Assembly: GCA_026707735.1 (NCBI GenBank) | Contig: JAPOWH010000010.1 | Coordinates: forward strand, 186,001-250,000 | Source of the DNA: Gammaproteobacteria bacterium | Lineage (GTDB): Bacteria > Pseudomonadota > Gammaproteobacteria > Pseudomonadales > Azotimanducaceae | Reading direction: 5' to 3' | DNA: 64,000 nucleotides | Shown: positions 35,158 to 45,215 of the stretch, in pieces | Layout: each line of letters opens with the position of its first letter | Numbering within the stretch: the stretch's first letter is position 1 | Translations under genes and position numbers: made by a program | The notes under the pieces: generated by a model | Seen by the model: only the letters and a program-made list of their open reading frames with translations | Databases searched by the model: none | Told to the model about the DNA's origin: nothing

Positions 35158-36129
35158 ATGAAGCAAACCGTCCGTATTGCTGTAACTGGAGCTGCCGGGC
35201 AAATTGGCTATTCACTGCTCTTCCGCATAGCGTCTGGCGAGATGCTGGGATACGACCAGCCAATGGAGCTTCAACTTCTGGAAATACCTCCTGCCATGGA
35301 TGCACTAAGAGGCGTCGTAATGGAGTTGGAGGACTGCGCCTTTCCACTATTGGAAAAGATTGTCGCGACAGATGCGCCTGAGTCCGCGTTCGCCGACGTC
35401 GATTTGGCGATTCTCGTAGGTTCGCGTCCCCGCTCTCCTGGTATGGAACGAAAAGATCTACTTGAAGCGAATGGAGCTATCTTCACAGTGCAGGGGAAAG
35501 CGTTGAATTCATGTGCTCGCAAGCATGTCAAAGTCCTTGTTGTAGGAAATCCAGCTAACACTAACTGCCTAATTGCATTAAGCAATGCACCCGATTTAGA
35601 CCCTTCGCAATTCTGCGCGATGACTCGGCTTGACCACAATCGTGCAACAGCGCAATTGGCTCAGAAAGTGGACTGCAAAGTTGAATCAATAGCGGGTCTG
35701 GCAATCTGGGGAAACCACTCCGCAACGATGTTTCCCGAACTAGGGTCTGCGACTGTTGACGGAACTCCAGCCTTGGAAGTTGTGGACTTGCAGTGGTACG
35801 AATCGGAATTCATTCCGTCGATTCAGCAGCGTGGTGCGGCAATCCTGAATGCACGCGGCCTCTCAAGTGCGGCTTCTGCTGCAAATGCAGCTATCGAGCA
35901 GATGCACGATTGGTATCTAGGCACTGCCGATGTAACCAGCATGGGAATTTTCAGCAATGGCAGCTACGGCATTTCGAAAGAAATCGTGTTTTCGTATCCG
36001 GTAGTGTGCGATAAGGCAGGGGTCCATGTGGTCGAAGGACGGGAAATGGATGAATTCAGTCGCTCAAAGATTGCTATTACAGAGCGGGAACTGCTGGAAG
36101 AACGCAGCGCCATTCTTCATTTGATCTAG
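35158..36129 (+). CDS. mdh: Malate dehydrogenase
   Basis: This enzyme oxidises malate to oxaloacetate with NAD in the TCA cycle. The 323-residue protein has the NAD motif [11 protein letters not shown] (10-20), the substrate-loop arginines at 92 and 98 ([13 protein letters not shown]), NPANTNC at 131-137, the catalytic Asp159 (LDHNRA) and His187 ([11 protein letters not shown]). It belongs to the TGAAGQI subgroup that is closer to cytosolic MDH than to the E. coli enzyme. AGGAA lies eight bases before the ATG. It is followed by a small conserved gene and an acyl-CoA ligase, but probably forms its own unit. Confidence 0.95.
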   Translation: MKQTVRIAVTGAAGQIGYSLLFRIASGEMLGYDQPMELQLLEIPPAMDALRGVVMELEDCAFPLLEKIVATDAPESAFADVDLAILVGSRPRSPGMERKDLLEANGAIFTVQGKALNSCARKHVKVLVVGNPANTNCLIALSNAPDLDPSQFCAMTRLDHNRATAQLAQKVDCKVESIAGLAIWGNHSATMFPELGSATVDGTPALEVVDLQWYESEFIPSIQQRGAAILNARGLSSAASAANAAIEQMHDWYLGTADVTSMGIFSNGSYGISKEIVFSYPVVCDKAGVHVVEGREMDEFSRSKIAITERELLEERSAILHLI

Positions 36130-36210
36130 GATCGAGTCGCCCAAGGTTGGTGCGCCTGTCTTGGTTTGTAAAATTTACGGCTACTCGAATATTCCGTGGG
36201 GCTCTTGGCA

Positions 36211-36516
36211 ATGGCGATACTGTCTACCGGTCAGCGACTCAAGAGTGGCGTATGTACGACTGAAATCATGGTCATAAGTGCGCCGCAAGAAGAATTAGAT
36301 TTGACATGTGGCGGTGCACCAATGACAGACAACGGAGAGAAGCAGAACACCACGGTGGATCCGCAATTCGCCGAAGGCACTACTATTGGCAAGCGCTATG
36401 TGAATGTAGATGGAAAGCTAGAAGTGCTGTGCGTTAAACCAGGTGAAGGATCGCTAGCAGTCAACGGTGACGTGCTCAAGCTCAAGGATTCGAAGAAACT
36501 TCCCAAGACCGATTAG
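36211..36516 (+). CDS. Small conserved protein of unknown function
   Basis: A 101-residue protein (ATG 36211; GTG 36196 also open). Three cysteine-bearing motifs are spaced along it: VCTTEIMV, LTCGGAPM and EVLCVKPGEGSL. These are followed by a Lys-rich end. I recall near-identical motif patterns in small proteins encoded beside AMP-forming CoA ligases in actinobacteria and other bacteria, but no characterised function. The pattern suggests a metal site or a small beta-fold carrier; that is speculation. It lies 72 bp ahead of such a ligase gene on the same strand, which supports the pairing. Confidence 0.65.
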   Translation: MAILSTGQRLKSGVCTTEIMVISAPQEELDLTCGGAPMTDNGEKQNTTVDPQFAEGTTIGKRYVNVDGKLEVLCVKPGEGSLAVNGDVLKLKDSKKLPKTD

Positions 36517-36588
36517 GAATCGCGAATACGCAATTCTGGGCCCCCCGCTGTTCCAAGAATCCACTTCCGCTCGAGAGGTTCTTAGTCC

Positions 36589-38091
36589 GTGAACATCATG
36601 ATGCTGCTCGAAATGGCAGCTTCAGCGTATCCAGACCGCACGGCATTCTACGATCCTATTGAAGATGAATCGACCACGTACGGGCAGTTGCTTGACGATG
36701 CCCGGTCTCGGTCGCAAATGTTGCGTGAGTCTGGCGCAAGCCGCTGCGTATTGCTGGACACATCGAACCTGAGCATACCAATAGCGCTGTTCAGCAGCTC
36801 GTGGGCTGGAATCCCTTATGTGCCGATCAACTATCGACTGACAGATGACGAAATTGACGCCCTGTTGGAGCGTCTGCAGCCAGCGTATCTGATTACAGAC
36901 GACAAGCTTGCTGCCAAGTACGTCGGACGCAGAGAGTTGCAGGTTGTTAGGCGCAATGACTTCAGGGCTGCGACTCCGGTTAACCCGAACGATGACTTCC
37001 ATTGGTCGATGGAGCCCAGCGAAGTTTCGGTGCTTCTATTTACAAGCGGCACAACAGGTGTTCCAAAGGCCGCAGTCATGCGCCAGCGACACTTGGTCTC
37101 CTACATATTGAGCAGCGTGGAGTTCATGTCTTCCGGTGAAGACGAGTCAACTCTGGTGTCAGTGCCTCCATACCACATTGCTGGAATTGGCGCGATATTG
37201 AGTTCTGTCTACTCGGGTAGAAGAGTGGTGCAGATGGCTCAGTTCGATGCGCAAGAGTGGTTGCGTCTAGCAAAGGAACAGAACGTTACAACCGCGTTTG
37301 TCGTGCCAACCATGTTGGCTCGCATTGTGAATGCTATGGACGAACAGGAGTCCACTCAATTGCCACATTTACAATCCATCGCTTACGGTGGAGGGAAAAT
37401 GCCTCGTCGAGTGGTTGAACGAGCCTTGGAACGGTTTCCGAATACGGAATTCACCAACGCCTACGGTTTAACTGAGACGAGCTCTACCGTAACCGTGCTA
37501 GGACCACGGGAGCATAGAGCTGCGATGGACAGCGCAGACTCGGATATCCGACGACGCCTGGCATCTGCAGGAGTGCCTCTTCCTGGCATTGAATTGGACA
37601 TACGAGATTCGAGAGGACGCTCCTTGCCCGATGGAAGCCACGGTGAGATCTATGTAAGAGGGGATCAAGTTTCAGGAGAGTACGAAGGCCGGGGAAGTCT
37701 GCTTGATGAGAATGGCTGGTTTTGCACTCGAGATGCGGGCTACATTGAAAACGGTTACTTGTTTCTAGAAGGGCGTTCTGACGATGTGATCGTCCGTGGT
37801 GGAGAGAATCTGTCGCCGGGAGAAATTGAGGATGTGCTGCTCGAGCATGAATCGGTAGATGATGCGGCTGTTGTAGGAGTCCCTAGTGAGGAGTGGGGCG
37901 AAGCCGTCGCCGCGGTGTTAGTGGTAAATCAAAGTGTCGCAGTCTCTGATCTGCAGCAATGGGTGCGCGAGCAGATGCGTTCCTCTCGAGTGCCGGAGTC
38001 GATTGAGTTTTGGAAGGAGCTTCCGTACAACGAAACCGGCAAATTGCTGCGCCGGGTAATTCGAAACCAGCTGTTGAAAGCTAGCGACTAG
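36589..38091 (+). CDS. AMP-forming acyl-CoA synthetase/ligase
   Basis: A 500-residue adenylate-forming enzyme. It has the phosphate-binding LLFTSGTTGVPKA, the YGLTE motif (about 292-296), the CTRDAGYIENGYLFLEGR hinge region and the catalytic lysine in NETGKLLRR near the C-terminus. The GGENLSPGEIED segment belongs to the fatty/aromatic acyl-CoA ligase group. It would activate a carboxylate with ATP and CoA; chain type cannot be decided from sequence. No signal peptide is present. The small Cys-containing gene just upstream is its probable partner. The CoA-transferase and hydratase genes at the right edge may act on related acyl-CoA esters. Confidence 0.9.
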   Translation: MNIMMLLEMAASAYPDRTAFYDPIEDESTTYGQLLDDARSRSQMLRESGASRCVLLDTSNLSIPIALFSSSWAGIPYVPINYRLTDDEIDALLERLQPAYLITDDKLAAKYVGRRELQVVRRNDFRAATPVNPNDDFHWSMEPSEVSVLLFTSGTTGVPKAAVMRQRHLVSYILSSVEFMSSGEDESTLVSVPPYHIAGIGAILSSVYSGRRVVQMAQFDAQEWLRLAKEQNVTTAFVVPTMLARIVNAMDEQESTQLPHLQSIAYGGGKMPRRVVERALERFPNTEFTNAYGLTETSSTVTVLGPREHRAAMDSADSDIRRRLASAGVPLPGIELDIRDSRGRSLPDGSHGEIYVRGDQVSGEYEGRGSLLDENGWFCTRDAGYIENGYLFLEGRSDDVIVRGGENLSPGEIEDVLLEHESVDDAAVVGVPSEEWGEAVAAVLVVNQSVAVSDLQQWVREQMRSSRVPESIEFWKELPYNETGKLLRRVIRNQLLKASD

Positions 38092-38222
38092 CGCCTACTC
38101 GTTCACATAGTTTGTTCCTGCGCACTACACTCGCGTCTTTGCAAAGCACTAACAAAACGGATACTATTGCGACACTCGGTTCCGTGCGCCAATCAGCAAT
38201 TGGTCTAACTCAAGGAAGAGTT

Positions 38223-39017
38223 ATGAAATTGCAGTCCACAACGCGAATTCTGCGTCTTGTCCTGGCGTCTTCTCTAGCCGTTCTCGTAGCTGCTCAATCT
38301 TCTGCTGGTGGAATTTACTTGGGTAGCGGGATAGGTTTGGAAGATGTAAAGACTAGATATGACAATCGTGGCGATACCAAGCTTTTTCCAACACTCTCGC
38401 TCTCAGACCTGGTTTTCTCAGAGGACAAGAGCGGTGAGGGAACTCCATATACGTTGGGGGCTTTTGTCGGATATCGATTGGACCTTCAGCGCCAAGGAAC
38501 GTGGTTGGCATTGGAGGCTAGTGCAATTCTCAGAGGCGACACGATTGAGGGATCGTTGTCAGCTACAGGCTTCACGTTGGACGGATCGCAATTGCCCAAT
38601 TTGATAGTGGAGGATTGGAAGTTTCAGGCCGAGAGCGACAGGTCACTGGTAGCCAAACTGGGGACCTATGTGTCGCTTTTCGGGTTTTTCGACTTGTCAG
38701 TGTATCTGCTCGGTGGCAAGCGAGAAATTGGAGTTGCTTTCGAAAGAAACTTCGAGGTTTGCACTAATAGTCAGGGGTGTACTTCACCTGACGAAACTTC
38801 CCAAGCCACAGAGACCAGAAAGCCCGTTCTCGAGCAATGGGTAGGCGGGATTGGAATTGAGAAATTCATCGGTGATCGGTCAGCTCTGCAATTGGAGTTG
38901 CGCGTGAACGACGAGGGCTCGAATTCATGGAATGATAGCGAGCGCAACCTTGAGATTCCTAAAGAGCTGACTACCGAGAGCTACGATTTATCTTTGCGTC
39001 TGTTACTTCAGTTTTAG
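38223..39017 (+). CDS. Outer-membrane beta-barrel protein
   Basis: A 264-residue exported protein. A Sec signal peptide (about 1-28, ending Ser-Ser-Ala) is followed by alternating hydrophobic/polar strands and Gly-aromatic turns such as GIYLGSGIGLEDV and TLGAFVGYRLDL. It ends in a C-terminal strand SYDLSLRLLLQF, whose final Phe is the BamA recognition signature. A cysteine pair in a loop (CTNSQGC) may form a disulfide. An open frame extends to 38112, but ATG 38223 with AAGGAAG upstream is clearly the start. It resembles small OmpW/OmpA-type barrels but no specific family was recognised. It is convergent with the ABC transporter genes. Confidence 0.82.
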   Translation: MKLQSTTRILRLVLASSLAVLVAAQSSAGGIYLGSGIGLEDVKTRYDNRGDTKLFPTLSLSDLVFSEDKSGEGTPYTLGAFVGYRLDLQRQGTWLALEASAILRGDTIEGSLSATGFTLDGSQLPNLIVEDWKFQAESDRSLVAKLGTYVSLFGFFDLSVYLLGGKREIGVAFERNFEVCTNSQGCTSPDETSQATETRKPVLEQWVGGIGIEKFIGDRSALQLELRVNDEGSNSWNDSERNLEIPKELTTESYDLSLRLLLQF

Positions 39018-39130
39018 AGGATCATTCGTTGATTGGCTGCAGGTCAAGCTTGAGCTTGCAATGCGGAACAGAGTGTCGATTTAAAGTGACATACTCCGAA
39101 GAATTGCTTTGGAGACTTGATGCTGCGCAG

Positions 39131-40138
39131 TCAACTCGTCATTTGCTTGGCTTCAATTCGATCCCAGAAGTGGCACGCGACGCTTCCTCCTCCCTTTAGC
39201 TCGGTAGCTACAGGCGCTTCCTCCTCGCAGCGGACCTGAGCATGTATGCACCGAGTCCGAAACCGACAACCGCTTGGTGGATCGATGGGAGAGGGCACGT
39301 CTCCTTCCAATATGACTCGATCACTTTGGACGGTTGGGTCGGGCTTTGGGATGGCAGAAATCAGTGCTTGCGTGTAGGGATGTCGCGGAGAGGAGTAGAT
39401 TTCTTGCGCATTCCGCTCCTCGACCACCTGGCCCAGATACATGACGGCAATTTGGTCGGACACATGCTTCACTACCGCGAGGTCATGCGCAATGAAGATT
39501 AGTGCCAAATGCATTTCTTGTTGCAGGTCGAGCAATAGGTTGATTATCTGGGACTGTACCGACACATCCAACGCTGAAACAGCTTCGTCACAAACGATTA
39601 GCTGCGGCTGAAGAGCAATCGCCCGCGCAATGCCAATTCGCTGCCGTTGGCCTCCTGAAAACTCGTGAGGAAATCTACTGGCGGCGGTTGCATCTAAGCC
39701 TACACGGTGCAGCAGTTGCGTTACACGTTCTCTTCGTTCAGCCGCAGTGCCTATACGATGGATTACAAAAGGCTCTGCGAGGATCTTGCCTACGGTATGT
39801 CGAGCATTGAGAGACTCGAAGGGATCCTGAAAGATGATCTGAATGTGCCGCCTAAGCGCTCGCAGTTCCCTTCGCTTCATTGTGGCAATGTCCTGACCGT
39901 TGAAGCGGACGACTCCTTTTGTAGGTTTTTCGAGCCTTAGCAACGTCTTTCCTACCGTGCTCTTTCCACAGCCTGATTCGCCGACCAATCCCAGCGTTTC
40001 TCCTTTGCGCAAAGAGAATGAAACATCGTCAACCGCGTGGACATGTCCGACGGTTTTCGGTATGACTCCGGCTCTAACTGGGAAGTGCTTCGTCAAGCCT
40101 TCAACCTCTATGAGTGGAGGATCCTTAGAGTCGTTCAC
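39131..40138 (-). CDS. Peptide ABC transporter ATP-binding protein (OppF/DppF type)
   Basis: A 335-residue ATPase with Walker [10 protein letters not shown], signature [10 protein letters not shown], Walker [13 protein letters not shown] and the His switch [12 protein letters not shown]. The C-terminal oligopeptide-transporter domain has the Cys-containing GCRFRTRC, then C and C residues (three or four cysteines, a likely Fe-S or zinc site). The start GTG 40138 overlaps the upstream ATPase stop as GTGA; the open frame extends to 40174. Together with the next gene it forms the ATPase heterodimer of the Yej-like importer. In E. coli YejF both halves are one polypeptide. Confidence 0.9.
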   Translation of the reverse strand: MNDSKDPPLIEVEGLTKHFPVRAGVIPKTVGHVHAVDDVSFSLRKGETLGLVGESGCGKSTVGKTLLRLEKPTKGVVRFNGQDIATMKRRELRALRRHIQIIFQDPFESLNARHTVGKILAEPFVIHRIGTAAERRERVTQLLHRVGLDATAASRFPHEFSGGQRQRIGIARAIALQPQLIVCDEAVSALDVSVQSQIINLLLDLQQEMHLALIFIAHDLAVVKHVSDQIAVMYLGQVVEERNAQEIYSSPRHPYTQALISAIPKPDPTVQSDRVILEGDVPSPIDPPSGCRFRTRCIHAQVRCEEEAPVATELKGGGSVACHFWDRIEAKQMTS

Positions 40139-41124
40139 GCGCTTAGCTCGGATTGCCTGTGCCAATAGTGGCAAGCCACAGAATGAGTCGGGCCTTGTTT
40201 GCGGAATTTAGGCACTTCGTCAGCGCAAAGTGATTCTGCGTACGTGCATCGATTGCGGAAGCGACAACCTGAGGGCATGTTTTGGAAGCTCGGAACCAAC
40301 CCTGGAATCGTAGCCAGCTGCGTCTTTGGGGTGCCCTCCAATTTCGGTATCGAATTTAACAGCCCCCGTGTATACGGATGCATTGGACTTGCGAATATAT
40401 CGCGTGCCCCTGACTCCTCGACGACCCGTCCCGCATACATAACGCACACTCTGTCCGCAATCTCCGCGATAACCGCAAGGTCGTGTGTGATGAAAATCAC
40501 TGACATGCCGTTGGATTCTTGTAAATCTGCAATGAGTTCCAATATTTGAGCCTGAATTGTCACATCCAAAGCTGTCGTAGGTTCGTCGGCTATGAGAATG
40601 TCAGGGACGTGGATCAATGCCATTGCGATCATCACACGCTGTCTCATTCCCCCTGACAGTTGGTGTGGGTATTCAGTTAACCGCTGGTTTGGTTCAGGGA
40701 TTCCAACCTGCTCCAAGATCTTGACGCATTCCGCATGTCCTTCTTCCTTGTTCGCTTCGGGGCGGTGGAGACGAATGGACTCCATTAGCTGATTGCCGAC
40801 GCGTTGGACCGGATTCAGTGCCGTCATGGGTTCCTGGAAAATCATGGATATGCGTCGGCCGCGCACGCTGCGTCTAGCCTGGGGAGATATATCGAGTAAG
40901 TCGTGTCCGCCAAGTACGATCTTGCCATTGGTTATTCGTCCAGACGGCTTTGGAAGCAATCCCATTAGCGCCAGCGCGGTTACGCTCTTGCCGCACCCGG
41001 ATTCCCCTACTAGACCAAGGGTTTCGCCTTTATCCAACTCGAGCCCAACGCGATCGACAACATCGACGATACCGTCATCGGTTGCGAAGGCGACGGAGAG
41101 ATCTTGGACGCTTAGCAATGGCAT
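40135..41124 (-). CDS. Peptide ABC transporter ATP-binding protein (OppD/DppD type)
   Basis: A 329-residue ATPase with Walker [10 protein letters not shown], Walker [14 protein letters not shown], signature [10 protein letters not shown], His switch [12 protein letters not shown], and the OppD-type C-terminal cysteine motif [15 protein letters not shown]. The long open frame to 41241 is within the gene for the substrate-binding protein; ATG 41124, 17 bases after that gene's stop, is the sensible start. It is the second-to-last gene of the leftward five-gene operon (permease, permease, binding protein, ATPase, ATPase). Confidence 0.9.
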   Translation of the reverse strand: MPLLSVQDLSVAFATDDGIVDVVDRVGLELDKGETLGLVGESGCGKSVTALALMGLLPKPSGRITNGKIVLGGHDLLDISPQARRSVRGRRISMIFQEPMTALNPVQRVGNQLMESIRLHRPEANKEEGHAECVKILEQVGIPEPNQRLTEYPHQLSGGMRQRVMIAMALIHVPDILIADEPTTALDVTIQAQILELIADLQESNGMSVIFITHDLAVIAEIADRVCVMYAGRVVEESGARDIFASPMHPYTRGLLNSIPKLEGTPKTQLATIPGLVPSFQNMPSGCRFRNRCTYAESLCADEVPKFRKQGPTHSVACHYWHRQSELSA

Positions 41125-41141
41125 TGTTGCACTCGAGAGAA

Positions 41142-43100
41142 TCAGAGCCGGTAGGTTCTGTCGATTACCTCCAATGCAGGCAACGTCTCGCCATTCCTCT
41201 TTGCTTCGAGAATCTTCGCCTTTTTCTCTTCGTTGATCCAAAACAACCCGCCTCCGGAGTACATTCCAGATGGCGGCTGACTGTTAAATAAGGATGTGCT
41301 GCTCCTCGTTCCAAGCCACTCTGGCAGCTCTATCCACCGCCAAGCTGCATCTCGACTAAATGGTGCTTTTGTTCGCGGAATCATTACAGCGGAGTCATGA
41401 ACCATCTGCTCGAGATGGTGAGCGAGGCGAACGCGTTCTGCACGATCCGCGGAAGCACGGAATTGCATGATGAACGTGTCCATTTCAGGATTGGCATGGT
41501 TGGTGATGTTGTTAGTTTGCGTTACAAAGGCATTGTCGGAATGAAAGTGCTCCCAATATCGGGGAGCGACACCGGATGAAGCCCAAGCCATCCAAGCCAT
41601 CTGATGTTTCTTTTCCAACATTTGCTTAAACGAGGCGGCGCTGTCCAACAGCTGCAATTGCAGTTCAAGACCAGCCTTCTTGGCCTCCTCCTTCAATACG
41701 ACAAGTCTGTCCGTGTGTTGCGGATTGCCGTAGGTAACCCGGAACGCCAATCGAGTGGTCTGGCCATTCTCTCCCTTGCGAATGCGAATTCCTTGCGCAT
41801 CGCGCTCATTGAATCCAGCAGCTTCGTAGTACTCCTTTGCCTTCTTCAAATCGAATTCTCTGGGTTTGATCGACGTGTTGTCATACTCGCCAAATCCCAG
41901 CTGGAACGTCTCCATTCTCTCGTAGTCTCCACGCAGTATGGTTTCAATTAGGCGTTTGAAGTTCAGGGAATGGGCGATTCCCAACCGGATATTCATATCA
42001 GAGAGAAGTGGGTCCGCAGTGTTGAGATATACGCCGGATGATGCCAACGGTAACTGGTTGTAAAACCAGTATTTTCCAACATATCCCTTTTCAAACACCT
42101 CATGCTGTGTCTTGTCGTGCCAGTACTCGGGTATTGTTACTCCAAACGTGTCGATTTCGCCTTTCAGGAAATGCTGCCACGCGGCGTTGACATCTCGAAT
42201 GACCCTGATGCGTATGGTGTCAGGATTGAACCTATAGCGCATATAGCGCATGTCGTCGCCCCACCAGTCTTCCGTACGGTCGAGGTCGATGAAATCGCCC
42301 TTGTCAACTTCCCCAATGTGGTAGGGTCCGGTTGTGGGTTGGGGCTTCCAGTTGTATTCACTGACCCAGTTGTTGCTCATCTTGTGGAAGTGCGCAGGCT
42401 TTGGACCGATTCCATAGAAGTAGTGCATTTCCTCTTGTGGTTTGGCGTCAGCTCCCTGTACTCCGTAGGTAAGCATGTCGTACTTCTTGATATCTCTGAT
42501 TCGCTCGGTGAAGTAGTTGTTGTACCAAGGAGCGACAATTTCCTCTGACCTATGGAATTGCAGCGAAAAAACAAAGTCGTCAGCTGTCACGGGAAATCCA
42601 TCGGACCATCTGGCTTCTGGATTTATTCGATAAAAGATAGATCGCCCGTCTTCACCAAATGCCCAATGAGTAGCAAGCATCGGTATTGGTCTGCCCGTTT
42701 GAGGGTGGTGTGATACTGGTCCCAATTGGTTGGCGCGAGTAAATCCAGCGAAACTCCCATTTGAGTCAGGTCCCACCAATCGCAAAGTCAATGGGAAACT
42801 CAAAATCCACGTGCGGAACACACCCCCTCGGATAGCGTTTGGAGACGCGTACTCGGGGTCTTCATTGTTGGTCAGCCACACCAGATCGGGCGGCAATTCC
42901 AACGGTAGTCCATCGCCCTCCTTGACTGTGATTGGCGGCAACTCTACGTAGATGGTCTCTTCTATCTCGTCAGTCTCGTTAGGCTGTGCGAGTTCTGCAC
43001 TCTCCTCAGTTGGTGGACCATCGCCACCGCAGCCCCCTAAGAAGACAAGAAGCAGTCCAATTAAGGTTAGAGTTAGGAAAAAACGGTTTAAGGATTTCAT
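41142..43100 (-). CDS. Extracellular solute-binding protein, family 5 (YejA-like lipoprotein)
   Basis: A 652-residue periplasmic receptor. A lipoprotein signal with lipobox LGGC (about 21-24) anchors it. An acidic linker (Glu-rich, about 30-55) precedes the SBP_bac_5 fold, with AFGEDGRSIFYRINPEARWSDG (quoted in part) as its hallmark, and ADDFVFSLQFH after it. Its length is greater than DppA/OppA (about 535) and close to YejA-type receptors. It lies directly after the two permease genes and before the ATPases. Substrate is probably peptides or microcin-like compounds by analogy to YejA. No ribosome-binding site consensus is obvious, so it may be translated by coupling. Confidence 0.87.
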   Translation of the reverse strand: MKSLNRFFLTLTLIGLLLVFLGGCGGDGPPTEESAELAQPNETDEIEETIYVELPPITVKEGDGLPLELPPDLVWLTNNEDPEYASPNAIRGGVFRTWILSFPLTLRLVGPDSNGSFAGFTRANQLGPVSHHPQTGRPIPMLATHWAFGEDGRSIFYRINPEARWSDGFPVTADDFVFSLQFHRSEEIVAPWYNNYFTERIRDIKKYDMLTYGVQGADAKPQEEMHYFYGIGPKPAHFHKMSNNWVSEYNWKPQPTTGPYHIGEVDKGDFIDLDRTEDWWGDDMRYMRYRFNPDTIRIRVIRDVNAAWQHFLKGEIDTFGVTIPEYWHDKTQHEVFEKGYVGKYWFYNQLPLASSGVYLNTADPLLSDMNIRLGIAHSLNFKRLIETILRGDYERMETFQLGFGEYDNTSIKPREFDLKKAKEYYEAAGFNERDAQGIRIRKGENGQTTRLAFRVTYGNPQHTDRLVVLKEEAKKAGLELQLQLLDSAASFKQMLEKKHQMAWMAWASSGVAPRYWEHFHSDNAFVTQTNNITNHANPEMDTFIMQFRASADRAERVRLAHHLEQMVHDSAVMIPRTKAPFSRDAAWRWIELPEWLGTRSSTSLFNSQPPSGMYSGGGLFWINEEKKAKILEAKRNGETLPALEVIDRTYRL

Positions 43101-43112
43101 GGAGAGAGTTGC

Positions 43113-44153
43113 CTATTCGTAGTAGGTGAATTTCTTGGGGTCAAATGCTTCTCGAATCGCTTCACCAATGTAGGTGACCATCAGCAGCACGGCAACGATG
43201 GCTATTCCCACGGAACTCACAATCCAAACGGACTCAAGGTTTTCGGTTCCTTGGGACAGCAACTCGCCCCAACTTGGCGTTGGGGGTGGCAGTCCAAATC
43301 CCAAATAGTCCAATGCAGTTAGCGAGGCGATTCCGCTGGCTATGGAAAAAGGAATGAACGTCACAATTACGGAAATCGTGTTGGGCAATATGTGAATCCC
43401 GATCACTCGAGAATTGTTTGCACCCAGCGCTCGTGCAGCATTGACGTATTCTCTGGCTTTTTCCTTGTAGGTGGATGTACGCATGTTCCATGTCATTGTC
43501 GTCCATCCGAAAATCACCATTACGGTGACTAGCGTCCAAAAGCTTGGAATGACAACGCTGGCCACGATCATGATGACGTAAAGAAAGGGAATCGTATTCC
43601 AAATCTCGATCAGTCGTTGAAACAGCAAGTCGAAGACTCCACCCCAGTAACCCATGGCGCACCCAACAATAATTCCCGCGGCATAACTACACACCAGAAG
43701 TACAGCTGCGAACCCCATTGCAATTCTGAATCCGTAGACCAGGCGGGCGACGATGTCGCGACCTGTTGAGTCAGTGCCGAGATAGTGCTGTGTTTCAAGC
43801 GACGGAGCATAAGGTGGAAACTTGTCGGTACGAAGGTCGTTTTCGAATGGATTGAAGGGGACTAGAGGCATGAGCACCCAATTGCCCGACCCGTCTTCCT
43901 TGAACTTCTGCTGCAATTCGCGATAGTTCGTCTCGTAGTCGTAGTCAAGCCCGAACGTTTCGCCAGGAATTATTCGCCCATAAGTAGGAAAGTACCAATC
44001 GCCTTCGTAGGAGACTACAAGGGCGCGACTATTCACGAGAAGTTCTGCAATCATGCTAAGCGCCACAAGTGTGAACAGCACTAGAGCGGACCAGTAGCCG
44101 CGCTTGATAGAGCGGAATCTCCTCCATTGCTTGACAGTTTGGGGATCTAGCAT
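43113..44153 (-). CDS. yejE: ABC transporter permease, YejE-like
   Basis: A 346-residue inner-membrane permease. The N-terminal segment has helix 1 (about 24-43), then the long periplasmic stretch SYEGDWYFPTYGRIIPGETFG that is characteristic of YejE rather than DppC. It is followed by the HYLGTDSTGRDIVARL motif and five further helices, with the EAA loop (YVNAARALGANNSRVIGIHILPN) that contacts the ATPase. Its stop is 12 bases ahead of the binding-protein start. It pairs with YejB to form the channel. Confidence 0.9.
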   Translation of the reverse strand: MLDPQTVKQWRRFRSIKRGYWSALVLFTLVALSMIAELLVNSRALVVSYEGDWYFPTYGRIIPGETFGLDYDYETNYRELQQKFKEDGSGNWVLMPLVPFNPFENDLRTDKFPPYAPSLETQHYLGTDSTGRDIVARLVYGFRIAMGFAAVLLVCSYAAGIIVGCAMGYWGGVFDLLFQRLIEIWNTIPFLYVIMIVASVVIPSFWTLVTVMVIFGWTTMTWNMRTSTYKEKAREYVNAARALGANNSRVIGIHILPNTISVIVTFIPFSIASGIASLTALDYLGFGLPPPTPSWGELLSQGTENLESVWIVSSVGIAIVAVLLMVTYIGEAIREAFDPKKFTYYE

Positions 44154-44165
44154 CGATTGATTTCG

Positions 44166-45215
44166 CTACTGGTTGGATCCATCTGCCCCAAACTTTACGC
44201 GAGGATCAACGATTGCAACGCAAATGTCGGAGAGTATGTTGCCTATGACGAAGAGCAGAGACGAAATTACGAGAATTCCCATAACAACGGGATAGTCCCT
44301 TTCCACTAGCGACTCGAATCCCAATAGTCCGAAGCCATCGATGTTGAAGATTTTTTCGATCAGAAATGAGCCTGTGATAATCAGCGAGATGTTGTTGCCG
44401 AATGATGTCGCAATTGGGATAAGACTGTTCCGCAGAGCGTGGCGAAACACTGCTAGCCGAAAGTCAAGCCCCTTCGCAATGGCTGTCCGCACATAGTCAG
44501 CCGCCAAATTGTCCATTAGCGAGTTCTTCATCAGCATTGTCGTGAATGCAAAGCTCCCGGCAACATACGCGACGAGCGGGAGAGCTGCATGGTAGAAAAT
44601 GTCCCCAGCCTTTCCGATCGGCGACAATTGGTCGAAATTCTCGCTGACAAATCCGCTGAGAGGAAACCACTCCAGATTTGCGGCAAAGATTGTTAGTAGC
44701 CCAATCGCGACCACATAGTTTGGAATTGCATAACCGAGGAACACGAGTGCGGAACTCACATTGTCGAAGGCGGTTTTGTGTTTGATCGCCTTCACAATCC
44801 CCAGCGGAATACAAACCCCATAGGTGAGAATTAGCGTGGCTATGCCATAGAACATGGATATAGGCAGACGGGAGCGAATGATGTCCCATACTGGTTCGGT
44901 ATAGCGCGTTGACGTTCCCAAATCCAGAACAATTACGCGACTAAGCCAATGACCGTAGCTTACAAGAATAGGCTTGTCGAATCCGTAATACTTGCGCAGT
45001 ACCTCCATCTGCTCTTCGGAGAGAGTACTACCGCCTTGTCCGCCGTAGTCCGTTGAGACCGAAACTGTGCCTTCAGCTCCTGCCATAGCAGCTTCGTTCA
45101 ACATCCGTTCGATCGGACCTCCTGGAACCAGGCGGGTCAAAGTAAAGACGAGAATTGTCACTCCAATGAAGGTTGGAATGATCAGTAGAAATCGTCGAAT
45201 GAAATAGGTAGTCAC
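44166..45215 (-). CDS. yejB: ABC transporter permease, YejB-like
   Basis: A 349-residue permease. The N-terminus TYFIRRFLLIIPTFIGVTILVF is typical of OppB/DppB/YejB; the PGGPIERMLNE sequence after helix 1 and the Gly/Ser-rich insertion GTVSVSTDYGGQGGS match YejB. The EAA loop is YVRTAIAKGLDFRLAVFRHALRN, and the last helices end near residue 345. It starts at GTG 45215 and is the first gene of the five-gene operon. In the preceding 295 bp a low-quality frame of 89 codons ends six bases ahead of this gene; I do not call it. Confidence 0.9.
   Translation of the reverse strand: MTTYFIRRFLLIIPTFIGVTILVFTLTRLVPGGPIERMLNEAAMAGAEGTVSVSTDYGGQGGSTLSEEQMEVLRKYYGFDKPILVSYGHWLSRVIVLDLGTSTRYTEPVWDIIRSRLPISMFYGIATLILTYGVCIPLGIVKAIKHKTAFDNVSSALVFLGYAIPNYVVAIGLLTIFAANLEWFPLSGFVSENFDQLSPIGKAGDIFYHAALPLVAYVAGSFAFTTMLMKNSLMDNLAADYVRTAIAKGLDFRLAVFRHALRNSLIPIATSFGNNISLIITGSFLIEKIFNIDGFGLLGFESLVERDYPVVMGILVISSLLFVIGNILSDICVAIVDPRVKFGADGSNQ

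Noticed and set aside
39045-39058. CAAGC-TTGA-GCTTG stem-loop between the barrel gene and the ABC operon
   Set aside because: The stem is only five base pairs, without a T-run; too weak to call a terminator, though the position between convergent genes would fit.
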